Shown here: one piece after another, positions 43,577 through 50,773 of the stretch
Layout: every line of letters starts with the position of its first letter
How positions within the stretch are numbered: the stretch's first letter is position 1
Assembly (NCBI RefSeq): GCF_000813965.1
Contig: NZ_JWLI01000020.1
Coordinates: forward strand, 1-64,000
Direction: 5' to 3'
Length of the DNA stretch: 64,000 bases
Source of the DNA: Leisingera sp. ANG-M7
Lineage (GTDB): Bacteria; Pseudomonadota; Alphaproteobacteria; Rhodobacterales; Rhodobacteraceae
Translations under genes and position numbers: made by a program
The notes under the pieces: model-generated
The model's input: only the letters and a program-made list of their open reading frames with translations
Databases searched by the model: none
What the model was told of the DNA's origin: nothing

Positions 43577-44394
43577 GACGTGCCTTTGCCATTGCCCGCG
43601 CTGAGATGCTGATCCTGCGCCGCAATCGCTGGCTGTTCATGGCGACGCTGATCATGCTGGCCTTTGCGCTGGCGCTGTCCTTTGCCGGATCGGCGCCGAC
43701 CGGGACGCTGGGAGTAGACATGCTGACGGTCTCCGTGGCCTCGATGACAACCTTGTCGGTCTACCTCGCTCCGCTCCTGGCGCTGATGATGGGATTTGAT
43801 GCGGTAGCAGGCGACCGTGACCGCGGCAGCCTTGCCCTGCTTCTGGCCTATCCTGCGGGGCGTGCTGAGATTCTGCTGGGCAAGCTGATGGCGCATCTGG
43901 CGGCCTTGGCGGTTGCCATGTGCATCGGATTTGGCGCGGCGGGGGCCGTTGCCGCATGGTTCGGCGGCGCGGGGGCGGAGAGCCTAATGGCCTTGGGGCG
44001 GCTGGTGCTGACCTCGATCCTGCTGGGGGCTGTATTCCTGGTGCTGGGTTACGCACTATCGGCTCTCAGCAGCGGTGCCACGGCTGCGGCCGGCCTGTCG
44101 GCGGGCGTGTGGCTGGTGTTTGTGGTTCTCTATGATCTGGGCCTTCTGGGAGCCGTTGTGATGGACAGCGGCGGGGTCTTTACCCAGAAAATCTTTCCCT
44201 GGGTGATGGTCGCAAACCCGGCAGATGCGTTCCGGCTGTGGAATGTAGCGGCCTCGGAAAGCGTGGCGCTGTCCAGCGGTATGGCTGGGGCTGCCAGCGC
44301 GCTGCCCGGCTGGGCTGCCCCGCTGTCGCTGCTGCTGTGGCCCGCGCTTGGCTTCCTGCTGGCCTGTGCCGCGTTCCGGAGGGTGGAACCATGA
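43573..44394 (+). CDS. nosY: NosY, membrane subunit of the NosDFY complex
   Basis: A 273-residue protein with six hydrophobic spans. It has LLALMMGFDAVAGDRDRGSLALL, the ABC-2/NosY loop, near residue 75. Translation is coupled to nosF on the left and nosL on the right by 4-base overlaps. Length matches the family. Confidence 0.95.
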   Translation: MRRAFAIARAEMLILRRNRWLFMATLIMLAFALALSFAGSAPTGTLGVDMLTVSVASMTTLSVYLAPLLALMMGFDAVAGDRDRGSLALLLAYPAGRAEILLGKLMAHLAALAVAMCIGFGAAGAVAAWFGGAGAESLMALGRLVLTSILLGAVFLVLGYALSALSSGATAAAGLSAGVWLVFVVLYDLGLLGAVVMDSGGVFTQKIFPWVMVANPADAFRLWNVAASESVALSSGMAGAASALPGWAAPLSLLLWPALGFLLACAAFRRVEP

Positions 44395-44909
44395 ATCGCC
44401 TGATTCTTGTCGCCGCTTTGGCTTTGTCCGCCTGTCAGGAAGAGGAAGCCAAGGCACCGCCAGCTCCGGTGGAGCTGACCGAAGCAGCGCTCAGCTATTT
44501 CTGCCAGATGAATGTTGCTGAACACGGCGGCCCGAAGGGGCAGATCCACTTGGACGGCTTTCCGGCTCCGCTGTTCTTTGCCCAGGTGCGCGACCTGGCG
44601 GCCTATGTGAAAAGCCCGGAGCGGGATGCGGAGATCACTGCGATCTATGTCAGCGACATGGGCGCGGCGGCAAGCTGGGAGCATCCGGGCACCAACAACT
44701 GGATTGATGCCAAGGACGCGCATTTCGTGGTCGGCTCCAATGTCGCGGGCGGCATGGGGGCGCCGGAGGTTGTGCCCTTTGCCTCGCCGGAAGACGCCGG
44801 GCGGTTTGCCAAGCGTTATGGCGGTTCGGTCGCCGGGTTGGAGAGCATCCCCGATGATGCTGTTCTGGGGCCGGTTGATCTGGACCGGAAGCTGGAGACG
44901 CCGTCCTGA
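44391..44909 (+). CDS. nosL: NosL, copper chaperone lipoprotein
   Basis: A 172-residue lipoprotein with signal MNRLILVAALALSAC (lipobox LSAC, Cys15). The NosL domain has CQMNVAEHGGPKGQIHL, where the Cys-x-Met-type motif binds Cu(I), and YVSDMGAAASWEHP. It delivers copper to NosZ. It ends the nos operon here; no nosX follows. Confidence 0.96.
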   Translation: MNRLILVAALALSACQEEEAKAPPAPVELTEAALSYFCQMNVAEHGGPKGQIHLDGFPAPLFFAQVRDLAAYVKSPERDAEITAIYVSDMGAAASWEHPGTNNWIDAKDAHFVVGSNVAGGMGAPEVVPFASPEDAGRFAKRYGGSVAGLESIPDDAVLGPVDLDRKLETPS

Positions 44910-44930
44910 GGGCAGCGTCTATCCAAGGTT

Positions 44931-46208
44931 TCAAACGGCCTCGGGCAACAGCCGCATTTCGGCAGCGATGGCATGTCCTTCCATCCCTTCCATCCGGCTG
45001 ATCCGTGCAGTGCGCTGCGCCAGTTCATGCGAGGCGGCGGCGTTGCAGCGCTGCCAGGTGACAGTTTTGGTGAACTTGTGCACGGACAGCCCACCAGTAT
45101 AGCGCGCCGCGCCGCTGGTTGGCAGCACGTGGTTTGGGCCTGAGGTCTTGTCGCCAAAAGAAACCGTCGTTTCTTTGCCCAGGAACAGCGAGCCATAGGC
45201 AGTGAGGCGGTCCAACCACCAATCGAGGTCTTCTGCCTGTACCTGAAGATGTTCCGGTGCATAGCGGTCGGCCACTTGTGCGGCTTCTTCGCGTGTATCG
45301 CACAGGACCACCTCGGCGCGCTCTTGCCAGGCGCGATGGGCTGCCGACAGGTTGGGTTCGGGCAGCTGATCAATCATCGCTTGGGCGCGGTCCATCACAC
45401 CCTTTGCCAAGGTTTCACAGGTGGTGACCAGCCAGACCGGACTGTCAGCACCGTGTTCGGCTTGGCTGACCAGATCCCAGGCGACGGTTTCGACATCCGC
45501 GGTGTGGTCAGCAATCACGAGGGAATCGGTCGGGCCTGCAAACATGTCGATGCCAACTTCGCCGAACAGCATCCGCTTCGCCTCTGCCACATAGGCGTTG
45601 CCCGGACCGACCAGAATGTCAGCGGGCTGAGCGCTGAACAGGCCCTGTGCCATAGCTGCGATGCCCTGCACGCCGCCGAGGTTCAGGATCAGGTCCGCTC
45701 CGCTGAGGTCCATCGCGTAAATTATGGCATCGGGGATGCCGCTGCCGGGGCGCGGCGGCGACACTGCGGTGATGTGCGAAACCCCAGCCACTTTCGCGGT
45801 GGTGATGGTCATCAGCGCGCTGGCGATATGGCTGTAGCGGCCGCCGGGAACGTAGCAGCCGGCGCTTGAGACCGGGATCTGCTTCTGACCCGCGATCAGG
45901 CCCGGGATCACCTCCACCTGGCATTCACCCATGGTGGCCTTCTGCGCCTCTGCAAAGCGGCGAATGTTGGCGTGGGCGAACTGGATGTCGTCCTTGGTTT
46001 GCTGCGAAACCCGGTTGCAGGCGGCGCGGCGCTGGGCCTCTGTCACCACGGTCGGGCCGGTCCAGCGGTCCAGTTTCTCTGCATAGCGGCGCACCGCCTC
46101 CTCACCTTCGCGCTGGATATTGGCCAGCATCACCGCGACGGTGTCGCGGATATCGCTGCTTTCAGTGGCGGGGCGCGCCTGGGCCTGTTTCAGATAGGTG
46201 ATTGCCAT
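44931..46208 (-). CDS. hpsN: Histidinol dehydrogenase-like sulfopropanediol 3-dehydrogenase (HpsN-like)
   Basis: A 425-residue HisD-fold enzyme with PVSSAGCYVPGGRYSHIASA, LVGPGNAYVAEAKR, the metal site SQAEHGADSP and GPNHVLPTSGAARYTGGLSV. It resembles roseobacter HpsN, which oxidises (R)-2,3-dihydroxypropane-1-sulfonate, more than histidine-pathway HisD; there are no his genes nearby. A LysR gene and a sulfonate-type ABC transporter next to it support a sulfonate or related substrate. The exact substrate is inferred. Confidence 0.82.
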   Translation of the reverse strand: MAITYLKQAQARPATESSDIRDTVAVMLANIQREGEEAVRRYAEKLDRWTGPTVVTEAQRRAACNRVSQQTKDDIQFAHANIRRFAEAQKATMGECQVEVIPGLIAGQKQIPVSSAGCYVPGGRYSHIASALMTITTAKVAGVSHITAVSPPRPGSGIPDAIIYAMDLSGADLILNLGGVQGIAAMAQGLFSAQPADILVGPGNAYVAEAKRMLFGEVGIDMFAGPTDSLVIADHTADVETVAWDLVSQAEHGADSPVWLVTTCETLAKGVMDRAQAMIDQLPEPNLSAAHRAWQERAEVVLCDTREEAAQVADRYAPEHLQVQAEDLDWWLDRLTAYGSLFLGKETTVSFGDKTSGPNHVLPTSGAARYTGGLSVHKFTKTVTWQRCNAAASHELAQRTARISRMEGMEGHAIAAEMRLLPEAV

Positions 46209-46322
46209 TTGGGTCAGCTCATTTTCCGTTTGCTTGCCGCTGGATGTGCTGCGGTGGCACGGCGCGGGGTGCGCCTAAAACAGCGCCCAGGCGGACAAAC
46301 CGTCAAGCTGCGACCGGCAGTT

Positions 46323-46350
46323 TTCGAAAAACACGGATGTTTGTTTCGAA
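46323..46350. promoter_or_regulatory. Inverted repeat between LysR gene and hpsN-like gene
   Basis: TTCGAAA-N14-TTTCGAA is a perfect 7-bp dyad about 115 bases before the hpsN-like start. It could be an operator for hpsN or a hairpin after the LysR gene. Function is uncertain. Confidence 0.4.
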
Positions 46351-46362
46351 TTGGCTCAGCAC

Positions 46363-47334
46363 CTAAGAGGCTTTAGCGGGCAGCGTCCGGAACTCCTCGG
46401 CCAGCCAGGGGAAGCGGGAGCTGATCGGGTCGGTGAAGTGGTGGCGCAGGGACTTTTGCAGGGCCTCGTGAATCAGCTGCGAGGTGGCCGCAGGGTAGAC
46501 GCTGGAAGTGAACAATGAGACCGTGCGGGCAAAGCTTTTACCTGGGAAACGCACCACCTTGACCTTTTCATGGAAACGCTGCGCGCGGTGGTAGCTGGCA
46601 GCGGTGGTGACGGTCCAGCCGCTGCCTTCTGACACCAAGCCAATGATGGACTGATTGCATTCCAGCTCAAACCGGTTGGGCAGCGCGATTTTGAGGCGGC
46701 TCAGCTGGGTTTCGATCTGTTTGCCGATGGTGTGGTCGCGGGAATAGCGCAGGAAAGGCAGCAGCGCATCGGCCTTGGTCAGATCATCTATGCTGCCCTC
46801 GTAGCCCATCGGCACCACCAGGATGAATGGATCGCGCATCAAGGGATATTCGATCAGATCTGGCAACAGTCCGGATGGGCGGGTCGCAACGCCAGCGTCC
46901 AGCTTCTGCGCCTGCAGCTTTTCGATGATCTCGTGGCTTGGGCGGGTGTAGTGGCGGAAACTGCACCGGGGCAGGGCGGTAGAGAGAAACTGGAAAAGTT
47001 CCGGGCCGACTTCATTGTCGAAATCATCCAGAAGTGCCATCCGCAGATCGGTTGCGTGCTGCCAGCTGCCGGAACGTATTTCCGCCTCTCCGCGCCGGAG
47101 AGTCATCAACCCATCGTAGACATAGCGGGCAAAGACCACACCTGCGGGTGTCAGGCCCATAGGGCGGCGTGTGTGATCCACCAGATCAACGCCGAGCGCG
47201 CTTTCCAGGCTGCGCAGATGGTTGGAAACGGTGCTGATCGACAGCCCTGTTTCAGCCGCGACCTTCTGAATCGATCCAGACTTGGAGATCAGCTGGAATA
47301 CTTCCAGCCATCGCAGACTCAGCCCCTTTTGCAT
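46363..47334 (-). CDS. LysR family transcriptional regulator
   Basis: A 323-residue regulator. The winged helix is at residues 1-65 (LSLRWLEVFQLISKSGSIQK, SISTVSNHLRSLESALGVDL). The effector-binding domain follows, with the IGLVSEGSGWTVTTA loop. It is divergent from the taurine-type ABC operon and lies upstream of the hpsN-like gene in the same direction. It probably controls one or both. Confidence 0.93.
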   Translation of the reverse strand: MQKGLSLRWLEVFQLISKSGSIQKVAAETGLSISTVSNHLRSLESALGVDLVDHTRRPMGLTPAGVVFARYVYDGLMTLRRGEAEIRSGSWQHATDLRMALLDDFDNEVGPELFQFLSTALPRCSFRHYTRPSHEIIEKLQAQKLDAGVATRPSGLLPDLIEYPLMRDPFILVVPMGYEGSIDDLTKADALLPFLRYSRDHTIGKQIETQLSRLKIALPNRFELECNQSIIGLVSEGSGWTVTTAASYHRAQRFHEKVKVVRFPGKSFARTVSLFTSSVYPAATSQLIHEALQKSLRHHFTDPISSRFPWLAEEFRTLPAKAS

Positions 47335-47384
47335 CAGCAGTCCTCCCTAGCTGCTTGCTTAAGCTATCCACAAAAATCCGCCAA

Positions 47385-47466
47385 CATATCCGGCAAAATC
47401 GAAACTGAGTTTTACTATCACTGCAAGAGTAATTTTCTTCTACTGCGAAATGTCTTCCCGGATATG
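47385..47466. promoter_or_regulatory. Distant dyad in the LysR/ABC divergent promoter
   Basis: CATATCCGG at 47385-47393 and its exact complement CCGGATATG at 47458-47466 face each other about 64 bases apart in the intergenic region. LysR proteins often bind paired sites. This could be a looping or two-site operator. Confidence 0.4.
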
Positions 47467-47541
47467 GTTTGCCGTGCAAAAATCAAACCCTTAGGGCCCG
47501 CACAGAAAGGGCCGGGTGTGACAACTGGGAGAACGATTAAT

Positions 47542-48537
47542 ATGATCAAAAAGTATCTGCTTTCAACAGCCTGTGCTGCCGCTGCTGCGATCTCCGCGAC
47601 ACAGGCTTCAGCCCTGGACGAAATCACCGTGGCCTATTTCCTGGAGTGGCCGATGCCGTTCCAGTTCGCTAAGGCCAATGGCACCTATGAAGAAGAGATG
47701 GGTGTCAAGATCAACTGGGTTTCCTTCGACACAGGCACCGCGATGTCGGCAGCGATGGCCTCGGGTGATGTGCAGATTGCCGTCAGCCAGGGCGTGCCGC
47801 CGTTTGTGGTCGCGACCTCTGCGGGCCAGGACATCCAGACTGTCGATGTGGCAGTCAGCTATTCAGACAATGACAACTGCGTGGTGGCAGAAGCACTTGA
47901 GATCGACAAGGAAAATGCCGGCGAACTGAATGGCAAGAAGGTTGGCGTGCCGATCGGAACCGCAGCGCACTATGGCTTCCTGTCGCAGATGGCTCATTTC
48001 GGCGTTGATATCGGTTCGATGGAAATTGTCGACATGGCCCCCGCAGATGGCGCAGCGGCCTTTGCACAGGGCAACCTGGACATGGTCTGCGGCTGGGGCG
48101 GCGCGCTGCGGCGGATGGTGGAGCACGGCAATGTGCTGCTGACCGGTGCCGAAAAGGAAGAGCTGGGCATTCTGGTATTTGACGTGACCAGCGCGCCTGC
48201 AGGCTTCATCGCGGATGAGAGTGCACTGCTGAGCAAGTTCCTGAAAGTGACTGCAGACGCAAATGCGATGTGGAACTCCGGCGATCACAAGGATGATATG
48301 CTGCCGGTGATTGCCAAGGACGCGGGCATGGATCTGGCTGATGCAGAGGCCACTATCGCAACCTTCAGCTTTCCCTCGGCTGAGGAACAGCTGTCCGAAA
48401 AATGGCTGGGCGGCGGCGCGCAGAGCTTCATGAAGGGCGTAGCGGATGTGTTCGTAAATGCCGGAAGCATTGAGGCGGCGCTGGATTCCTATGACGGTGC
48501 CGTCAACAGTGATCCGCTGGAAGCGGCGCTGAACTGA
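47542..48537 (+). CDS. Taurine/nitrate-type ABC transporter substrate-binding protein
   Basis: A 331-residue periplasmic protein with signal MIKKYLLSTACAAAAAISATQASA. The mature part reads LDEITVAYFLEWPMPFQFAK, then SAAMASGDVQIAVSQGVPPF and GKKVGVPIGTAAHYGF, matching the TauA/SsuA/NMT1-like family. The ATG at 47542 is used; longer readings run through the LysR gene. The ligand is unknown; the neighbouring hpsN-like gene suggests a C3 sulfonate or similar polar compound. Confidence 0.9.
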   Translation: MIKKYLLSTACAAAAAISATQASALDEITVAYFLEWPMPFQFAKANGTYEEEMGVKINWVSFDTGTAMSAAMASGDVQIAVSQGVPPFVVATSAGQDIQTVDVAVSYSDNDNCVVAEALEIDKENAGELNGKKVGVPIGTAAHYGFLSQMAHFGVDIGSMEIVDMAPADGAAAFAQGNLDMVCGWGGALRRMVEHGNVLLTGAEKEELGILVFDVTSAPAGFIADESALLSKFLKVTADANAMWNSGDHKDDMLPVIAKDAGMDLADAEATIATFSFPSAEEQLSEKWLGGGAQSFMKGVADVFVNAGSIEAALDSYDGAVNSDPLEAALN

Positions 48538-48563
48538 GCTGGTACAACTTGGCCAAAGCGGAC

Positions 48564-48612
48564 GGCCCGGATCCCGGGCCGCCCGCATCCGCATTTGCAG
48601 GCCGGCTGCAAA
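48564..48612 (+). terminator. Two hairpins after the substrate-binding gene
   Basis: GGCCCGG-ATC-CCGGGCC (48564-48580) and TTTGCAG-N5-CTGCAAA (48594-48612) stand in the 100-base gap before the ATPase gene. No T-run follows. They probably protect the binding-protein message or reduce read-through. Confidence 0.5.
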
Positions 48613-48637
48613 CTGGCGCTAACAGGAAGGGGAAGCG

Positions 48638-49444
48638 ATGTCGGGACTGGACATCAAAAGTGTCTCCATGCGTTTTGACCTGCCCAATGGCAGTTCTGTT
48701 CAGGCGCTGAAAGACGTTTCATTGAACTTGCAGGCGGGGGAGTTGCTGTCGGTACTCGGGCCGTCGGGCTGTGGCAAGACCACGCTGCTGAACATTCTGG
48801 CTGGCTTTTTGGCCCCTACCGAAGGCGAAGTGGAGCTGAATGGCCATGTGGTGACCGGCCCTGACGCTGAACGCGGCATGGTGTTTCAGAAAGGCGCACT
48901 GTTCGAATGGATGAACGTGCGCGACAACGTGGAATTTGGCCCCCGGATGAAGGGGATGGGCAAGGCGGAGCGGGAGAAGATCTCCGACCACCTTCTGGAA
49001 ATCGTCGGCCTGCAGGATTTCAAGGAAAAGGCGGTTTACGAGCTGTCGGGCGGCATGCAGCAGCGTGTGGCACTGGCACGCTGCCTAGCCAATGAGCCGG
49101 ATGTGATCCTGATGGATGAACCGCTTGGCGCCTTGGACGCGCTGACGCGGGAGAAGATGCAGGGTCTGGTGCTGAAGCTGTGGAAGGAGACCGGAAAGAC
49201 CATCATCCTGATCACCCACTCTGTGGAGGAGGCGCTGCTGCTGGGCGAGCGGCTGATCGTGATGGCGCCGCGGCCCGGCCGCATCCATCGTGAATACAAC
49301 CTGCCCTTTGCTGAGCGCGGCGTGAATGCCGACCTGCGCGACGTCAAGAAATCCGAAGGGTTTGCCGAGACCCGGGATGAGATCCTCTCGATGATCTGGG
49401 AGATGGAAGAAGAAATCATGGGCCGTACGGAGCAGGTGGCATGA
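48638..49444 (+). CDS. Taurine/nitrate-type ABC transporter ATP-binding protein
   Basis: A 268-residue ATPase with Walker A GPSGCGKTTLLNILAGF, signature LSGGMQQRVALARCL and Walker B VILMDEPLGALDALT, plus the ITHSVEEALLLGERLIVM stretch typical of TauB/SsuB. AGGAAGGGGAAG precedes the ATG. It overlaps the permease gene by 4 bases. Confidence 0.94.
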   Translation: MSGLDIKSVSMRFDLPNGSSVQALKDVSLNLQAGELLSVLGPSGCGKTTLLNILAGFLAPTEGEVELNGHVVTGPDAERGMVFQKGALFEWMNVRDNVEFGPRMKGMGKAEREKISDHLLEIVGLQDFKEKAVYELSGGMQQRVALARCLANEPDVILMDEPLGALDALTREKMQGLVLKLWKETGKTIILITHSVEEALLLGERLIVMAPRPGRIHREYNLPFAERGVNADLRDVKKSEGFAETRDEILSMIWEMEEEIMGRTEQVA

Positions 49445-50706
49445 GTGTACTTCTGTTCTACATCGCGCTGTTTGCCGGCGCCTTTTTCCTAGTGCAGGTT
49501 GTCCGCAAAGGGATGCAATCGCGGCAGGATTTTACCAGTCTTAAGACCGTGACCTTCGGCGACGAAAGCGCGGTTACTCCGGACCGGGCGGCGTCGATTA
49601 TCTCAGTTCTGGTGATCTTTGTGATTTGGGCGGCATTTACTGGCTCCAAATTGTTCCCGATCCACGTCCCAGGGCCATTCACCGGCGAGACCACCTTCAC
49701 CTACACGCTGGAAAACGCCGATGGCGCCACGGACGATGCGGACGTCACCGTGCGGGTCTTTGGATTTGGCGAGGACGTCGAGAAGTTCGAAGTCGAGGGA
49801 GGCGGTGGCTTTGCAGTAAATGACGCGCTGGCGGCACAGGCAGGGCGGTCTACTACGTTGTTGTTTGACAAGAACGATGAGGCCAAGCGCAGGGACGGTG
49901 CAAAAATCGTCGCCATTAACGGCGAGCCGATTGCGGCTGACAGTGCAGTGGATACCGGTGATGGAACCGTCACGCTGACTGGCAAGGGCGCGATAAGCTT
50001 TACTCCGCACGGCGGTATGCAAATGAATCCTATCTGGTTGCCAGCCCCGGAAACGGTGGTGGCGCGGTTCTTTGAGATCGCATCCGAGGGCTATCAGAAT
50101 TTTTCGCTTTGGCAGCACTTGGGATGGTCGCTTCTGCGGGTTGTGGCAGGCTTTGTGACTGGCGCCATTGTGGGCATCCCGCTGGGATATGCCATGGGCC
50201 TGTCCGGCTGGTTCCGCGGCTGGTTCGATCCGATTGTCGAATTCATGAGGCCGGTGCCTCCGCTGGCACTGATTCCTCTAGTAATCATCTGGTTCGGCAT
50301 TTGGGAAACCGGCAAGATCGTTCTGCTGTTCCTTGCGGCGCTGTGGATCATGACCATTGCGGCACGGGCCGGAGTGTCAGGCGTGAATATCTCAAAGATC
50401 CATGCAGCCTATTCATTGGGCGCCTCGAAATGGCAGATCATGCGTCATGTGATCGTCCCGAACTCTCTTCCCGAGATTTTCACCGGCGCGAGGGTGGCGA
50501 TGGGGGTTTGCTGGGGCACGGTTGTGGCCGCAGAACTGGTTGCGGCGCAAAAGGGCGCCGGCATGATGATCATCGCGGCCTCTAAGTTCCAGCTGACTGA
50601 CATCGTGATCATGGGCATCGTGCTGATTGGCATCATCGGCTACGGCATCGATATTCTGATGCGCAAGGCAGAGAATTGGCTGGTGCCCTGGAAAGGCCGC
50701 AGCTGA
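49441..50706 (+). CDS. Taurine-type ABC permease with an extra extracytoplasmic domain
   Basis: A 421-residue permease, whereas TauC/SsuC are about 260-280 residues. Residues 1-20 and about 44-62 are hydrophobic. About residues 65-195 form a polar, beta-rich stretch with FTYTLENADGATDDADVTVR, which looks like an immunoglobulin/cadherin-like domain between two membrane spans. From about residue 200 the normal permease follows, with PIVEFMRPVPPLALIPLVII and the coupling loop AAYSLGASKWQIMRHVIVP. The added domain may contact the binding protein or substrate (inference). Confidence 0.9.
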   Translation: MSVLLFYIALFAGAFFLVQVVRKGMQSRQDFTSLKTVTFGDESAVTPDRAASIISVLVIFVIWAAFTGSKLFPIHVPGPFTGETTFTYTLENADGATDDADVTVRVFGFGEDVEKFEVEGGGGFAVNDALAAQAGRSTTLLFDKNDEAKRRDGAKIVAINGEPIAADSAVDTGDGTVTLTGKGAISFTPHGGMQMNPIWLPAPETVVARFFEIASEGYQNFSLWQHLGWSLLRVVAGFVTGAIVGIPLGYAMGLSGWFRGWFDPIVEFMRPVPPLALIPLVIIWFGIWETGKIVLLFLAALWIMTIAARAGVSGVNISKIHAAYSLGASKWQIMRHVIVPNSLPEIFTGARVAMGVCWGTVVAAELVAAQKGAGMMIIAASKFQLTDIVIMGIVLIGIIGYGIDILMRKAENWLVPWKGRS

Positions 50707-50727
50707 TCTGAGAGCAGCCACGAAAAC

Positions 50728-50757
50728 AAAACGCCCGGGGAGTTCCCCGGGCGTTTT
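50728..50757. terminator. Bidirectional terminator between the ABC operon and the flavoprotein gene
   Basis: A perfect 13-bp stem (AAAACGCCCGGGG/CCCCGGGCGTTTT) with loop AGTT. The T-run on each side serves both convergent units. Confidence 0.92.
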
Positions 50758-50773
50758 GCTGTTCAGGAAAGGA

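Noticed and set aside
46732-47541. An N-terminal extension of about 270 residues on the taurine-type binding protein
   Set aside because: It would run opposite the LysR gene and hide the signal peptide. The ATG at 47542 with GGGAG is clearly better.
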